A DNA stretch of 64,000 bases from Pseudolabrys taiwanensis (GCF_003367395.1 NZ_CP031417.1:4340001-4404000); one strand, 5' to 3'; numbered from the stretch's first letter, positions 24,783 to 33,942 are shown. Notes: a model not told the origin generated them from the letters alone. Translations and numbers: made by a program.

Positions 24783-26501
24783 GTGCCACGTACGTCAATT
24801 GCCATAGTATTCGCAGGCAGCGGCGGTTCCGGCGCGATGAGCGCCGGGGCCGTGCTGCTCCGCGCCGCTGCTCACGCTGGTTACTACGGCCTGATGACTC
24901 AGCTGTTCGGCGCGCAAGTGCGCGGCGGCGAGTCCGCCGCTCTGGTGCAAGTGTCCACCCAACCGATCGATAGCCAGCCGGACCGCTACGATCTGTTCGT
25001 CGCCCTGGATTGGGAGAAGGTCGAGCAGTTCGCCGCCGAAATCCCGCTCGATGAAGCGAGCGTCATCATCGCCGATCCGGCCGCCGGTGCCGTCCCGCCC
25101 GGCATCGCGAAATCGAAAGGCCGTGTGGTCGCGTTGACCATGGGCGATCGCAACGCGACGAAGCTCGAACGCGGTCTGCTCGGCCGCCGCGTCAACATGT
25201 TCGCCGCGGGGCTCGTCGGCGCGCTCATCGGTCTGAACGAAGCCAATTTGCAGGCCGCGGCCGAAGCGGTGTTCTCCGACAAGGGCGCTGACGTCATCGG
25301 AGCCAATGCCAAAGGCACGGCCGCCGGCATCGCCGCGGCGGCCAGCCTGACGTTGAATGTCCGACTCGATGCCCCGACCGCCGCGGCGCGCTGGCTCATC
25401 AGCGGCAACCAGGCGATCGCTTTCGGCGCCTTGCGCGGCGGCGTGCGTTTCGTCGGCTGTTACCCGATCACGCCGGCGACCGATCTCGTCGAGTGGTTGG
25501 CGCCGCATCTGATAAAGCTCGGCGGCCGGCTCGTCTTGGGTGAGGACGAACTCGCGTCCATCAATCTGGCGCTGGGCGCGTCCTATGGCGGCACCCCGGC
25601 GATGACGGTCACGGCCGGGCCCGGCTTCTCTCTGATGGTCGAAAGCCTCGGTCTTGCCGTCGCAGCCGAGAGTCCGCTGGTGCTGGTCGACGTCATGCGG
25701 GCCGGTCCTTCGACCGGCATCGCCTCCAAGACGGAACAGAGTGACATCAATCTCGCGCTCTATGGCGCGCATGGCGATGCGCCGCGCGTGGTGATGGCGC
25801 CGGTCTCCGTCGCGGATTGCATCACCACCGCCGAGTACGCGGTCTATGTCGCCGAGTCGTTGCAGACGCCGGTCATCGTCCTATCCGATCAGGCGCTCGG
25901 TCAGGCAACGACCGTCATCGATCCGAGCGACAAGCGGCCGGCGCCGCTCAAGCGCCGCCTCAATGGCGCGGCGGCGAGCAAGCCGTTCAAGCGCTACGCG
26001 ATCGGTGGCGATCCGGTGACGCCGATGCCTCTGCCGGGCACGCCGCAGCATGAGTGGGTGGCGGAAGGGCTGTCCCATAACGAAGCCGGACTGCCGGCGA
26101 GCGGCGCCGGTCCGCATGTGGCGCAGATCAACAAACGCGCCAAGAAGATCGCGCGCTTCGACCCCGGCGCCTATTGGGGCGAGACCTGGGGCACGGGGGA
26201 TACGGTGGTGCTGGCCATCGGTTCGACCATCGGCGCGGCGCGCGAAGCGGCGCGGCGGCTGTCGGCGGCCGGTCATCAGATGCGCGTCGTGGCGTTGCGT
26301 GTGATCGCGCCGCTGCCGACCGAAGCGCTCAGCCGCGCGCTCGCCGGCGCGCGCCGCATCATCGTGATCGAGCAGAACCACAGCGGCCAGCTCTATCACT
26401 ACCTCGTCGGCCAGAAGGCCATTCCGCCGAACGCCGAAAGCGTCGCGCGGCCGGGCCCGTTGCCGTTCCGGCCGTCGGAGATCGCAAGCTATGTGGTGTG
26501 A
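24783..26501 (+). CDS. korA: 2-oxoacid:acceptor oxidoreductase, alpha subunit (fused gamma-alpha, KorA-like)
   Basis: A 572-residue subunit with an N-terminal gamma domain (about 1-190: FAGSGGSGAMSAG, QLFGAQVRGGESAALVQVS) fused to the alpha pyrimidine-binding domain (from about 200: GCYPITPATDLVEW, GEDELASINLALGASYGG, TAGPGFSLMVE). This is the KorA layout of aerobe-type 2-oxoglutarate:ferredoxin oxidoreductase, which makes succinyl-CoA, CO2 and reduced ferredoxin. The alpha/gamma fusion and separate beta subunit favour KorAB over pyruvate oxidoreductase, but 2-oxoacid specificity cannot be fixed from motifs. The GTG start has aaggag seven bases upstream. It works with the beta subunit encoded next. 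Confidence 0.85.
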   Translation: MPRTSIAIVFAGSGGSGAMSAGAVLLRAAAHAGYYGLMTQLFGAQVRGGESAALVQVSTQPIDSQPDRYDLFVALDWEKVEQFAAEIPLDEASVIIADPAAGAVPPGIAKSKGRVVALTMGDRNATKLERGLLGRRVNMFAAGLVGALIGLNEANLQAAAEAVFSDKGADVIGANAKGTAAGIAAAASLTLNVRLDAPTAAARWLISGNQAIAFGALRGGVRFVGCYPITPATDLVEWLAPHLIKLGGRLVLGEDELASINLALGASYGGTPAMTVTAGPGFSLMVESLGLAVAAESPLVLVDVMRAGPSTGIASKTEQSDINLALYGAHGDAPRVVMAPVSVADCITTAEYAVYVAESLQTPVIVLSDQALGQATTVIDPSDKRPAPLKRRLNGAAASKPFKRYAIGGDPVTPMPLPGTPQHEWVAEGLSHNEAGLPASGAGPHVAQINKRAKKIARFDPGAYWGETWGTGDTVVLAIGSTIGAAREAARRLSAAGHQMRVVALRVIAPLPTEALSRALAGARRIIVIEQNHSGQLYHYLVGQKAIPPNAESVARPGPLPFRPSEIASYVV

Positions 26502-26527
26502 ATTTTATTTGTGCCGTGCGGTTTTTT

Positions 26528-26630
26528 GTCGTCCCCGCGAAGGCGGGGACCCATACGCCGTGCGCTATCGAGAGACTGCGGCGTATGGGTCCCGGGCCTC
26601 CTTCGCAAGGGCTCAGTCGCCCGGGACGAC
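26528..26630. repeat. Palindromic repeat between korA and korB (family A relative)
   Basis: Nested inverted repeats are present: gtcgtcccc pairs with gggacgac, and acccatacgccg with cggcgtatgggt. The first hairpin matches the core of repeat family A. It lies inside an apparent operon, so the RNA would form a long hairpin between the two subunit genes. Confidence 0.75.
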
Positions 26631-26651
26631 AGCGACTAACGGAGATGCGCC

Positions 26652-27509
26652 ATGACCGACACCCTCACCGAAGCCACGACCGAGCCGCATTGCGTCTTCA
26701 GCGCCAAGGACTTTTCCTCCGGGGCGCATCCGGTGTGGTGTCCGGGCTGCGGCGATTACGGCGTGCTCGCCTCGCTCGAGCGCGCGCTCGCAAAACATGG
26801 CCGCCCGTCGCATGAAGTTGTGCTGGTCTCCGGCATCGGCTGCTCGTCGCGCCTGCCGGGCTACATGAGCACTTACGGCTTCCACGGCGTGCACGGCCGC
26901 GCGCTCGCCGCCGCCACCGGCCTGAAGCTGACGCGGCCGGATCTCGAAGTCATCGTCGTCGGCGGCGATGGCGACGGCTATTCGATCGGCGGCAATCATT
27001 TCATCCATGCCTGCCGGCGCAATGTCGACATGCTGTACATCGTGATGGACAACCGCGTGTACGGCATGACCAAGGGCCAGCCGTCGCCGACGACGGAAGC
27101 CGATTGGGACAGCGAGATCGCGCCCGGCGGCATCGGCCTGCGGCCGTTCAATCCGCTCGCGGTCGCCATCGCGTCGGGCGCCAACTATGTCGCGCGCGGC
27201 TTTTCCGGCGATCCGAACGGCCTTGCCGATTTGATCGTCGATGGTCTGCGCTGGCCGGGCTTTGCTTTCCTGGAAGTGCTGAGCCCTTGCGTCACCTTCC
27301 GTCCCGAGCAGCGCGAGTGGAAGAGAATGGTGCGTCCCGCGTCGCAGGCGATCGAGCAGGACCGCGCCGCCGCCACGGCATTGGCGATGGGCGACGACGG
27401 TTTCAGCCTCGGCGTGCTGTTCCGTGGCGATCGCGCGCCGGTCGCGCCGGCGCCCAAGCCGCAGATCTCCGTGGCCGATGTCGAGCGCGAGTTCGCGCTG
27501 TCGCCTTAA
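26652..27509 (+). CDS. korB: 2-oxoacid:acceptor oxidoreductase, beta subunit (KorB-like)
   Basis: A 285-residue thiamine-diphosphate subunit. The iron-sulfur-type CPGCG (Cys30, Cys33) and a further Cys in GIGCSSRLPGY supply cluster ligands. The TPP/Mg motif is GGDGDGYSIGGNH, followed by DNRVYGMTKGQ. It lacks the extra C-terminal ferredoxin domain, so electrons leave through a separate ferredoxin. The gene is 150 bases after korA, separated by a palindromic repeat. Together with the DASS transporter they form a probable FixK-controlled set for 2-oxoacid oxidation at low oxygen. Confidence 0.88.
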   Translation: MTDTLTEATTEPHCVFSAKDFSSGAHPVWCPGCGDYGVLASLERALAKHGRPSHEVVLVSGIGCSSRLPGYMSTYGFHGVHGRALAAATGLKLTRPDLEVIVVGGDGDGYSIGGNHFIHACRRNVDMLYIVMDNRVYGMTKGQPSPTTEADWDSEIAPGGIGLRPFNPLAVAIASGANYVARGFSGDPNGLADLIVDGLRWPGFAFLEVLSPCVTFRPEQREWKRMVRPASQAIEQDRAAATALAMGDDGFSLGVLFRGDRAPVAPAPKPQISVADVEREFALSP

Positions 27510-27523
27510 GCGCGCGGCTTCGG

Positions 27524-27537
27524 TTGATGTGCGTCAA
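27524..27537 (+). promoter_or_regulatory. FixK-type box upstream of the Spy-like gene
   Basis: TTGAT-gtgc-GTCAA, centred about 82 bases before the ATG at 27612 and 15 bases after the korB stop. Confidence 0.75.
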
Positions 27538-27611
27538 GGCTGGTCCGGCGCCGGCGTTGCAGACTGCAACAAACCTTAAAGCACCCGCAACGCGACTGCC
27601 GGAGACGCGCC

Positions 27612-28112
27612 ATGACCAAGCTGCTCGCGCCTGTCCTCGCCTTTGTTCTGGCTTCCATCATTCTCACCGCCACCGTCGTTGCTCAGCCGTCCGGGCCTGG
27701 CTGGGGCTCTGGCATGATGATGGGCCCCGGCATGATGGGGCGGGGCGGCGGGCGCGGCATGGGCTGGATGTGCAGCCCGCAAGGCGCCGGCCTTGCCGAA
27801 TGGCGCATGGAGCGCATCGAGGAACTGGTGAAGCCGACGGAGACCCAGCGCAAGGCGCTCGATGATCTGCGCACGGCTTCGACCAAGGCCGCCGAGTCGA
27901 TCAAGGCCGCTTGTCCGACCGAGTGGCCGGCCAGTGCGCCGGCGCGGCTCGAACTCATGGAAAAACGCATGGAGGCCATGCTGACGGCCGTGAAGACCGT
28001 GCGGCCTGCTTTCGATGCGTTCTATGCGACGCTCAACGACGAACAAAAAGCCCGCTTGAACACGGCCGGGCCACGTCGTTGGGGCTGGCAGCATTGGCGC
28101 GACCGCAACTGA
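27612..28112 (+). CDS. Spy/CpxP-like periplasmic protein (LTXXQ-type)
   Basis: A 166-residue exported protein. A signal peptide (LLAPVLAFVLASIILTATVVAQ) is followed by a Gly/Met-rich stretch (GMMMGPGMMGRGGGRGMG), then helices with VKPTETQRKALDDL and TLNDEQKARL, the two LTxxQ-like hairpin motifs of the Spy/CpxP group. Members act as periplasmic chaperones or metal-responsive proteins. The Met-rich segment could bind copper, which would suit a place just upstream of the copper-containing cbb3 oxidase, but this is inference. It is preceded by a FixK box and sits between korB and ccoN. Confidence 0.75.
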   Translation: MTKLLAPVLAFVLASIILTATVVAQPSGPGWGSGMMMGPGMMGRGGGRGMGWMCSPQGAGLAEWRMERIEELVKPTETQRKALDDLRTASTKAAESIKAACPTEWPASAPARLELMEKRMEAMLTAVKTVRPAFDAFYATLNDEQKARLNTAGPRRWGWQHWRDRN

Positions 28113-28121
28113 GCCGTCAAT

Positions 28122-28163
28122 TTGACGTGTGTCAAAGTTGCCTTGGGTGCAGCGCCGTAAATA
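28122..28163 (+). promoter_or_regulatory. FixK-dependent promoter of ccoNOQP
   Basis: A near-perfect box TTGAC-gtgt-GTCAA (28122-28135) is followed by TAAATA (28158-28163) as -10 element. The spacing puts the box centre about 41.5 bases before the predicted start near 28170, the exact geometry of class II FNR/FixK promoters. Confidence 0.85.
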
Positions 28164-28216
28164 CCACCTAGGCCCTCTGCAAATCCCACCGGCCAGCTAA
28201 AAGTGGAATCGACATC

Positions 28217-29866
28217 ATGGCGAACGCGATTGCTCCCCAGAAGACCATGACCATTGGAGAGGGGGGATCGGCGCTGGCGCTCGCCGCTCTCGCATTGCTC
28301 TCCATCGTCGTCGCGGCCAAGGCCTACACGCCCGAATACGCGTTCCACGCTTATCTGTTCGCCGCGGCCAGCATCGCGTCGGTCTTCGTTATCATCAACC
28401 GCTACTTCGACCGTCCGGCCGAGCCGGCCCCGCTCGAGATCAACGGCAAGCCGAACTATAACTTCGGACCGGTCAAGTTCTCGTCGGTCGCCGCCGTATT
28501 CTGGGGCCTCGCCGGCTTCACCGTCGGTCTCATCATCGCGCTGCAGCTGGCCTTCCCCGATCTCAATCTCGGCATTCCCTACACGACCTTCGGGCGGCTG
28601 CGTCCGCTGCACACCTCGGCGGTGATCTTCGCCTTCGGCGGCAACGTGCTGATCGCGACGTCGTTCTACGTCGTGCAGCGCACCTGCCGCGCGCGCCTCG
28701 CCGGCGACATCGCGCCGTGGTTCGTCGTGCTCGGCTACAACTTCTTCATCGTCATCGCCGGTACCGGCTATCTGCTCGGCATCACCCAGTCCAAGGAATA
28801 CGCCGAGCCGGAATGGTACTCGGACCTGTTCCTCACCATCGTGTGGGTGACCTATTTCCTGGTCTTCCTCGCCACGATCTGGCGACGCAAGGAACCGCAC
28901 ATCTACGTCGCCAACTGGTTCTATCTCGCTTTCATCCTGACCATCGCCGTGCTGCATCTCGGCAATAACGCCGCCGTGCCGGTGTCGCTGTTCTCGCCGA
29001 AGTCCTACATCGTCTGGTCGGGCGTGCAGGACGCGATGGTGCAGTGGTGGTACGGCCACAACGCGGTGGGCTTCTTCCTCACCGCCGGCTTCCTCGCCAT
29101 CATGTACTACTTCATCCCGAAGCGCGCGGAGCGGCCGGTCTATTCCTATCGGCTCTCCATCATCCACTTCTGGGCGCTGATCTTCCTCTACATCTGGGCC
29201 GGTCCGCACCATCTGCACTACACGGCGCTGCCGGATTGGGCGCAGACGCTCGGCATGACCTTCTCGATCATGCTGTGGATGCCGTCGTGGGGCGGCATGA
29301 TCAACGGCATCATGACGCTGTCCGGCGCGTGGGACAAACTGCGCACCGATCCGGTGCTGCGCATGATGGTGGTGTCGGTGGCGTTCTACGGCATGTCGAC
29401 CTTCGAAGGCCCGATGATGTCGGTGAAGATCGTCAACTCGCTGTCGCACTACACCGACTGGACCATCGGCCACGTGCACTCCGGCGCGCTCGGCTGGGTC
29501 GGTTACGTGTCCTTCGGCGCGCTCTACTGCCTGATCCCATGGCTGTGGAACCGGCCGCTCTATTCGCTCAAGCTCGTCAACTGGCACTTCTGGATCTCGA
29601 CGATCGGCATCGTGCTCTACATCTCGTCGATGTGGGTCTCCGGCATCCTGCAGGGCCTGATGTGGCGCGCCTACACCAATCTCGGCTTCCTCGAATACTC
29701 GTTCGTCGAGACCGTGGAAGCGATGCATCCCTTCTATGTCATCCGCGCGCTCGGCGGCCTGTTGTTCCTGGCCGGCGCGATCGTGATGGCTTGGAATCTT
29801 TGGAAAACCGTGACCGCCGCGGAAGAGGCCAAGCCGGCCGGTGTGGCGCTGGCGCCGGCGGAATAA
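28217..29866 (+). CDS. ccoN: cbb3-type cytochrome c oxidase subunit I, CcoN (FixN)
   Basis: A 549-residue catalytic subunit with about 12-14 helices, housing low-spin haem b and the haem b3-CuB centre where oxygen is reduced and protons are pumped. Diagnostic stretches are [17 protein letters not shown] (low-spin haem His), [12 protein letters not shown] and [12 protein letters not shown] (CuB region) and [13 protein letters not shown] (haem ligands). The length is typical. It is the first gene of ccoNOQP, with a textbook FixK-dependent promoter upstream. It has very high oxygen affinity and is used in microaerobic respiration. Confidence 0.97.
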   Translation: MANAIAPQKTMTIGEGGSALALAALALLSIVVAAKAYTPEYAFHAYLFAAASIASVFVIINRYFDRPAEPAPLEINGKPNYNFGPVKFSSVAAVFWGLAGFTVGLIIALQLAFPDLNLGIPYTTFGRLRPLHTSAVIFAFGGNVLIATSFYVVQRTCRARLAGDIAPWFVVLGYNFFIVIAGTGYLLGITQSKEYAEPEWYSDLFLTIVWVTYFLVFLATIWRRKEPHIYVANWFYLAFILTIAVLHLGNNAAVPVSLFSPKSYIVWSGVQDAMVQWWYGHNAVGFFLTAGFLAIMYYFIPKRAERPVYSYRLSIIHFWALIFLYIWAGPHHLHYTALPDWAQTLGMTFSIMLWMPSWGGMINGIMTLSGAWDKLRTDPVLRMMVVSVAFYGMSTFEGPMMSVKIVNSLSHYTDWTIGHVHSGALGWVGYVSFGALYCLIPWLWNRPLYSLKLVNWHFWISTIGIVLYISSMWVSGILQGLMWRAYTNLGFLEYSFVETVEAMHPFYVIRALGGLLFLAGAIVMAWNLWKTVTAAEEAKPAGVALAPAE

Positions 29867-29878
29867 GCGGGGGTAATG

Positions 29879-30613
29879 ATGTCTCTCTGGCAAAAACACG
29901 CGATCTTCGAAAAGAACTCGATCATCCTCGTGATCGGCATCCTGGTCGTGATCGCGATCGGCGGTCTCGTCGAGATCGTGCCGCTGTTCTACCTCAAGAA
30001 CACGATCGAGAAGGTCGAAGGCGTGCGGCCTTATACGCCGCTCGAACTCGCCGGCCGCAACATCTATGTGCGCGAGGGCTGCTATCTCTGCCACTCGCAG
30101 ATGATCCGTCCCTTGCGCGACGAGGTCGAACGCTACGGCCACTACTCGCTCGCGGCCGAGAGCATGTACGACCGGCCGTTCCAGTGGGGCTCCAAGCGCA
30201 CCGGTCCCGATCTGGCGCGCGTCGGCGGCAAGTATTCCGACGACTGGCACCGCGACCATCTGAGGAATCCGCGCTCGGTGGTGCCGGGTTCGGTCATGCC
30301 CGAATACGGCTGGCTGGCGCGGACCGATCTCGACTTCTCCCACATCGACAACGACCTGAAGACGCTGGCGCTGGAAGGCGAGCCCTATTCGCCGGAGATG
30401 ATTGCCAGCGCCAAGCAGGACGTCGTCACGCAGTCGACCACCGACAGCGCCGACGCCACCGACCTCGCCAAGCGCTATCCCAAGGCGCAGGCGCGCGACT
30501 ACGACGGCAATCCCGGCCGCATCACCGAGGCTGACGCGCTGATCGCCTATCTGCAGATGCTGGGCACGCAGGTCGACTTCAAGCTCTACGACGACAAAGC
30601 CAACATCCGGTAA
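29879..30613 (+). CDS. ccoO: cbb3 oxidase subunit II, monohaem cytochrome c CcoO (FixO)
   Basis: A 244-residue membrane-anchored cytochrome c. An N-terminal helix ([20 protein letters not shown]) is followed by one haem site CYLCH and the distal Met ligand in SVMPEYGWL. It passes electrons from CcoP to CcoN. Two consecutive ATGs occur. The second (29879) has better spacing to the ggggg site and gives the family N-terminus [14 protein letters not shown]. The gap to ccoN is 12 bases. Confidence 0.96.
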   Translation: MSLWQKHAIFEKNSIILVIGILVVIAIGGLVEIVPLFYLKNTIEKVEGVRPYTPLELAGRNIYVREGCYLCHSQMIRPLRDEVERYGHYSLAAESMYDRPFQWGSKRTGPDLARVGGKYSDDWHRDHLRNPRSVVPGSVMPEYGWLARTDLDFSHIDNDLKTLALEGEPYSPEMIASAKQDVVTQSTTDSADATDLAKRYPKAQARDYDGNPGRITEADALIAYLQMLGTQVDFKLYDDKANIR

Positions 30614-30618
30614 TCGCC

Positions 30619-30774
30619 ATGGACCCGACCTACCGCGCTTTAGCCGAGTTCGCCCAGACCTGGGGGCTCGCTTACTTCGTCGCCGTGTTCATGGTGGTGC
30701 TGGCTTATGCGCTGTGGCCTTCGCGCAAGCAGCAGTTCGATGAAGCGGCCCGCATTCCGTTGCGAGAGGACTAA
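30619..30774 (+). CDS. ccoQ: cbb3 oxidase small subunit CcoQ (FixQ)
   Basis: A 51-residue protein with an N-terminal soluble start (MDPTYRALAEFAQTW), one membrane helix (LAYFVAVFMVVLAYALW) and a short charged tail ending in RED. This is the usual CcoQ build and position, between ccoO (5-base gap) and ccoP (3-base gap). It stabilises the complex, in particular CcoP binding, in rhizobial oxidases. Confidence 0.92.
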   Translation: MDPTYRALAEFAQTWGLAYFVAVFMVVLAYALWPSRKQQFDEAARIPLRED

Positions 30775-30777
30775 GCC

Positions 30778-31647
30778 ATGGCTGAAGAACACAAAGTCGA
30801 TGCCCTGACCGGCACCGCGACAACCGGCCATGATTGGGACGGCATTCAGGAGCTCAACACGCCGCTGCCGCGCTGGTGGCTCTGGCTGTTCTATCTCACC
30901 ATCATCTGGTCGGTCGGCTACTGGCTCGTCTATCCGGCCTGGCCGTTGCTCACCACGTCGACGCAGGGCCTGTTCGGCTGGCACGCCCGCGAGGCGATCG
31001 TCACCGACATGCAGGAGCTGCAAGCCAAGCGCGGCCCGATGATGGCGCAGCTGTCGACCGCGTCGGTCGCCGAGATCGAGGGCAACCCGCAACTGCTCGA
31101 CTTCGCGCGTGCCGTCGGCCGCGTGGCCTTTGCCGACAACTGCGCGCCGTGCCACGGCGCGGGCGGCGGCGGCGCCAAGGGCTATCCCAACCTCAACGAC
31201 GACGACTGGCTCTGGGGCGGCAAGCTCGCCGACATCCAACAGACCATCACCCATGGCGTGCGCTCCGGCGACGATCAGGGCCGTTCGGGCAACATGCCGC
31301 CCTTCAACGGCGTGCTGAAGCCGAACGAAATCTCGGCGGTGGCCGACTATGCGCGGTCGTTGTCGGGGCTCGCGCCGGAAGCCGGCGCCGATCTCGCGCT
31401 GGGCAAGAAGGTCTTCGCCGACAATTGCGCCGTGTGTCACGGTCCGGACGGCAAGGGCAACCGCGAGCTTGGGTCGGCCAACCTGACGGACAAGATCTGG
31501 CTCTACGGTTCGGACAAGCAAACCATCATGCAGGGCATCCTGAACGGCCGCGGCGGCGTGATGCCGAACTGGGGCGCGCGTCTGCCGGAGCCGACCATCA
31601 AGGCGCTGACCGTCTACGTGCACACGTTGGGCGGCGGCGAGAAATAG
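30778..31647 (+). CDS. ccoP: cbb3 oxidase subunit III, dihaem cytochrome c CcoP (FixP)
   Basis: A 289-residue subunit. The N-terminal region has a membrane helix (WWLWLFYLTIIWSVGYWLVY) preceded by the family motif ELNTPLPRWW. Two cytochrome c domains have haem sites CAPCH (about 122-126) and CAVCH (about 219-223), each with a distal Met (GNMPPF, GVMPNW). It accepts electrons from soluble cytochrome c and hands them to CcoO. It is the last gene of the oxidase operon. The assembly genes follow after a gap carrying their own FixK box. Confidence 0.97.
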   Translation: MAEEHKVDALTGTATTGHDWDGIQELNTPLPRWWLWLFYLTIIWSVGYWLVYPAWPLLTTSTQGLFGWHAREAIVTDMQELQAKRGPMMAQLSTASVAEIEGNPQLLDFARAVGRVAFADNCAPCHGAGGGGAKGYPNLNDDDWLWGGKLADIQQTITHGVRSGDDQGRSGNMPPFNGVLKPNEISAVADYARSLSGLAPEAGADLALGKKVFADNCAVCHGPDGKGNRELGSANLTDKIWLYGSDKQTIMQGILNGRGGVMPNWGARLPEPTIKALTVYVHTLGGGEK

Positions 31648-31759
31648 CGATCCCGCGGGGGCGGCGCGATCGGGTGGCTTGCGGGACCGTCATGGCTCCG
31701 CAAGCTGCCGCGTTTGCAGATGGCACGCATGCGCGAACGGGCGCCGGTGCGGTCCTGGC

Positions 31760-31801
31760 TTGAGAAAGATCAAGTCGCGTCCGGACGAATACCGCTACTT
31801 T
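31760..31801 (+). promoter_or_regulatory. FixK-type promoter of ccoGHIS
   Basis: TTGAG-aaag-ATCAA (31760-31773) with TACTTT (31796-31801) at class II -10 spacing. The predicted start is near 31808, 23 bases before the ccoG ATG. Confidence 0.7.
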
Positions 31802-31830
31802 GCAGCGGCTCTCGAAGGTTCGTTAAGTCC

Positions 31831-33324
31831 ATGACTACTCTCGAAAATCTCGTGAAGGAGGCGGCGGTCACAGCCGCCCCGAAAGCGGCGCCGGCGCCCG
31901 AGCCGGAAGACGACATCCCGCTCTACGCTCCGCGCCGCAAAATCTACCCGCAGAGCGTTCACGGCACCTACCGCCGCATCAAATGGGCGCTGCTCATCGT
32001 CACGCTCGGCATCTACTACCTGCTGCCGTTCGTGCGCTGGGATCGCGGCCCCAACGCGCCGAGCCAGGCGGTGCTGATCGACTTCCCGAACCGCCGCTTC
32101 TATTTCTTCTTCATCGAGATCTGGCCGCAGGAAATCTATTACCTCACCGGCCTGCTGATCCTCGCCGCGCTTGGCCTGTTCCTGATGAACGCCGTGGCCG
32201 GCCGCGTCTGGTGCGGCTATCTCTGTCCGCAGACGGTGTGGACCGATCTGTTCTTCGCCATCGAGCGCTTCGTCGAAGGCGATCGCCGCGAGCACATGCA
32301 GCGCGATGCGCGCAAGTGGACGGCGAACACCTGGGCGCGCAAGGGCGTCAAGCATTTCCTGTGGCTGATGGTGGCGTGGTGGACCGGCGGCGCCTGGGTG
32401 CTCTACTTCGCCGACGCGCCGACCTTGGTGAAGGAGCTGGCGACCGGCGAAGCGCCGTTTGTCGCTTACGCCTGGATCGGCATTCTGACCTTCACGACCT
32501 ATTCGCTCGCTGGTCATCTGCGCGAGCAGGTCTGCCTCTATATGTGCCCGTGGCCGCGCATCCAGGCGGCGCTCACCGACGAATACGCGCTCAACGTCAC
32601 CTATCGGTATGACCGCGGCGAGCCGCGCTGCTCGGTGAAGAAGGCCGAACAATTGCGGGCGCAGGGCGCGCCGGCCGGCGATTGCGTCGACTGTCTGCAA
32701 TGCGTGCACGTCTGCCCGACCGGCGTCGACATTCGCGGCGGCGCAAATCTCGGCTGTATCCAGTGCGGCCTGTGTATCGACGCCTGCGACGCGGTGATGA
32801 CGAAGCTTGGCCGCGCGCCGCGCCTCATCGCTTACGACACCGACCTCAACATCAAGAGCCGCATGGAGGGCAAGCCGTCCGTTTACCGGCTCATCCGCAT
32901 GCGCACGCTGCTTTACGCGGTGCTGATCGCCGTGGTCGGCGCCGTCATGATCTATACGCTCGCCACCCGCGAGACCGAGGGCATCAACGTCATCCACGAC
33001 CGCAATCCGATGTATGTGCGGCTGTCGGACGGTTCGCTGCGCAACGGCTACACCATCCGCATCGTCAACAAGCAGCGTCAAACGCGCGAGTTCGCCCTCG
33101 CGGTCGATGGTCTCACGGCAAGCTCGATCGATTACATCGGGGTGCCGGCGCGTTCCGACGGACGCATGCTGATCGACGTCGGCCCGGACCAGACGCGCGA
33201 GGTGCGCATCCTGGTTACCGACCGCGATCCCAAGCCCGCGCAGTCGACACGCGTGACCTTCCGCCTGACCGACGTCGCGACCGGCGACACGAGCGAAGCG
33301 CGCGATCACTTCTTCGCGCCATAA
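31831..33324 (+). CDS. ccoG: cbb3 oxidase assembly ferredoxin-like protein CcoG (FixG/RdxA)
   Basis: A 497-residue membrane protein with about five helices and two 4Fe-4S motifs: CVDCLQCVHVCP and CIQCGLCIDACD. The second helix region contains the conserved WCGYLCPQTVW and YMCPWPRIQ cysteine motifs. The C-terminal about 110 residues form a periplasmic Ig-like domain. CcoG reduces Cu(II) to Cu(I) during CuB insertion. The ATG at 31831 was chosen over the open frame from 31714, because the FixK promoter lies inside that extension and the family starts here. It is the first gene of ccoGHIS. Confidence 0.95.
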   Translation: MTTLENLVKEAAVTAAPKAAPAPEPEDDIPLYAPRRKIYPQSVHGTYRRIKWALLIVTLGIYYLLPFVRWDRGPNAPSQAVLIDFPNRRFYFFFIEIWPQEIYYLTGLLILAALGLFLMNAVAGRVWCGYLCPQTVWTDLFFAIERFVEGDRREHMQRDARKWTANTWARKGVKHFLWLMVAWWTGGAWVLYFADAPTLVKELATGEAPFVAYAWIGILTFTTYSLAGHLREQVCLYMCPWPRIQAALTDEYALNVTYRYDRGEPRCSVKKAEQLRAQGAPAGDCVDCLQCVHVCPTGVDIRGGANLGCIQCGLCIDACDAVMTKLGRAPRLIAYDTDLNIKSRMEGKPSVYRLIRMRTLLYAVLIAVVGAVMIYTLATRETEGINVIHDRNPMYVRLSDGSLRNGYTIRIVNKQRQTREFALAVDGLTASSIDYIGVPARSDGRMLIDVGPDQTREVRILVTDRDPKPAQSTRVTFRLTDVATGDTSEARDHFFAP

Positions 33325-33336
33325 AGGGAGACGACG

Positions 33337-33834
33337 ATGATTGCTTCCGTCAAAAAGCCGCGCGAAGTGACCGGCCGAGCCGTTCTTGTCTGGCTCGTGT
33401 GCTTCTTCGGCGTCGTGTTCGTCGTCAACGGCGTGATGATCAAGGCGGCCACGTCGACCTTCGGCGGCGTCGAGACCGCGAGCTCGTACAAAGCCGGGTT
33501 GATGTTCAAGCAGGAGATCGCCGCCGCCGAGCAACAGGACGAGCGGCATTGGAAGATCGACGGCACGCTCAAGCGCAACGGCGCCGGCGAAGCGGTGCTC
33601 GACTTCACCGCGCGCGACGCGTCCGGCGCGCCGCTCACGGGCCTGACGGCGGACGCGACGCTGGTGCATCCGGCGGATGCGCGGCTCGACCACGCCATCA
33701 AGGTCGACCGTGTCGGCGCCGGCCGCTTCCACGGTGAATCCGCGGCGCCGCGCGGACAGTGGGAGTTGCTGGTCGATCTCTATCGCGACGGCGACCGCGT
33801 GTTCCGCTCGCGCAGCCGCGTGTCGCTGCAATAG
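33337..33834 (+). CDS. ccoH: cbb3 oxidase assembly protein CcoH (FixH)
   Basis: A 165-residue protein with an N-terminal membrane anchor (AVLVWLVCFFGVVFVVNGVMI) followed by TFGGVETASSYKAGLMF, the conserved FixH motif, and a periplasmic beta-sandwich. It helps assemble or stabilise the cbb3 oxidase. It follows ccoG by 12 bases with a clear gggag site. A family A palindromic repeat separates it from ccoI. Confidence 0.93.
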   Translation: MIASVKKPREVTGRAVLVWLVCFFGVVFVVNGVMIKAATSTFGGVETASSYKAGLMFKQEIAAAEQQDERHWKIDGTLKRNGAGEAVLDFTARDASGAPLTGLTADATLVHPADARLDHAIKVDRVGAGRFHGESAAPRGQWELLVDLYRDGDRVFRSRSRVSLQ

Positions 33835-33864
33835 GGCGAGCCATGCAGGACATCGGTACCTTCA

Positions 33865-33926
33865 CCGCTCGTCCCCGCGCAAGCGGGGACCCAGCGCTGG
33901 ATTCCCGCTTGCGCGGGAATGAGCGG
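33865..33926. repeat. Palindromic repeat, family A (between ccoH and ccoI)
   Basis: Two hairpins in the order gtccccgc/gcggggac and attcccgc/gcgggaat, bounded by ccgctc and gagcgg. It is a compact copy of the family also found at 35504, 38736, 39636, 40662, 40774, 44619 and 53706. Confidence 0.85.
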
Positions 33927-33942
33927 AGTTCCGGGTGACGTC

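Noticed and set aside
28022..30343. 773-codon open frame on the minus strand
   Set aside because: It mirrors ccoN and ccoO exactly. Composition is His/Arg/Asp-rich as expected for the antisense of GC-rich genes, and no motif is seen.
31795..33831. 678-codon open frame on the minus strand
   Set aside because: Antisense of ccoG and ccoH, whose motifs and operon context are clear.
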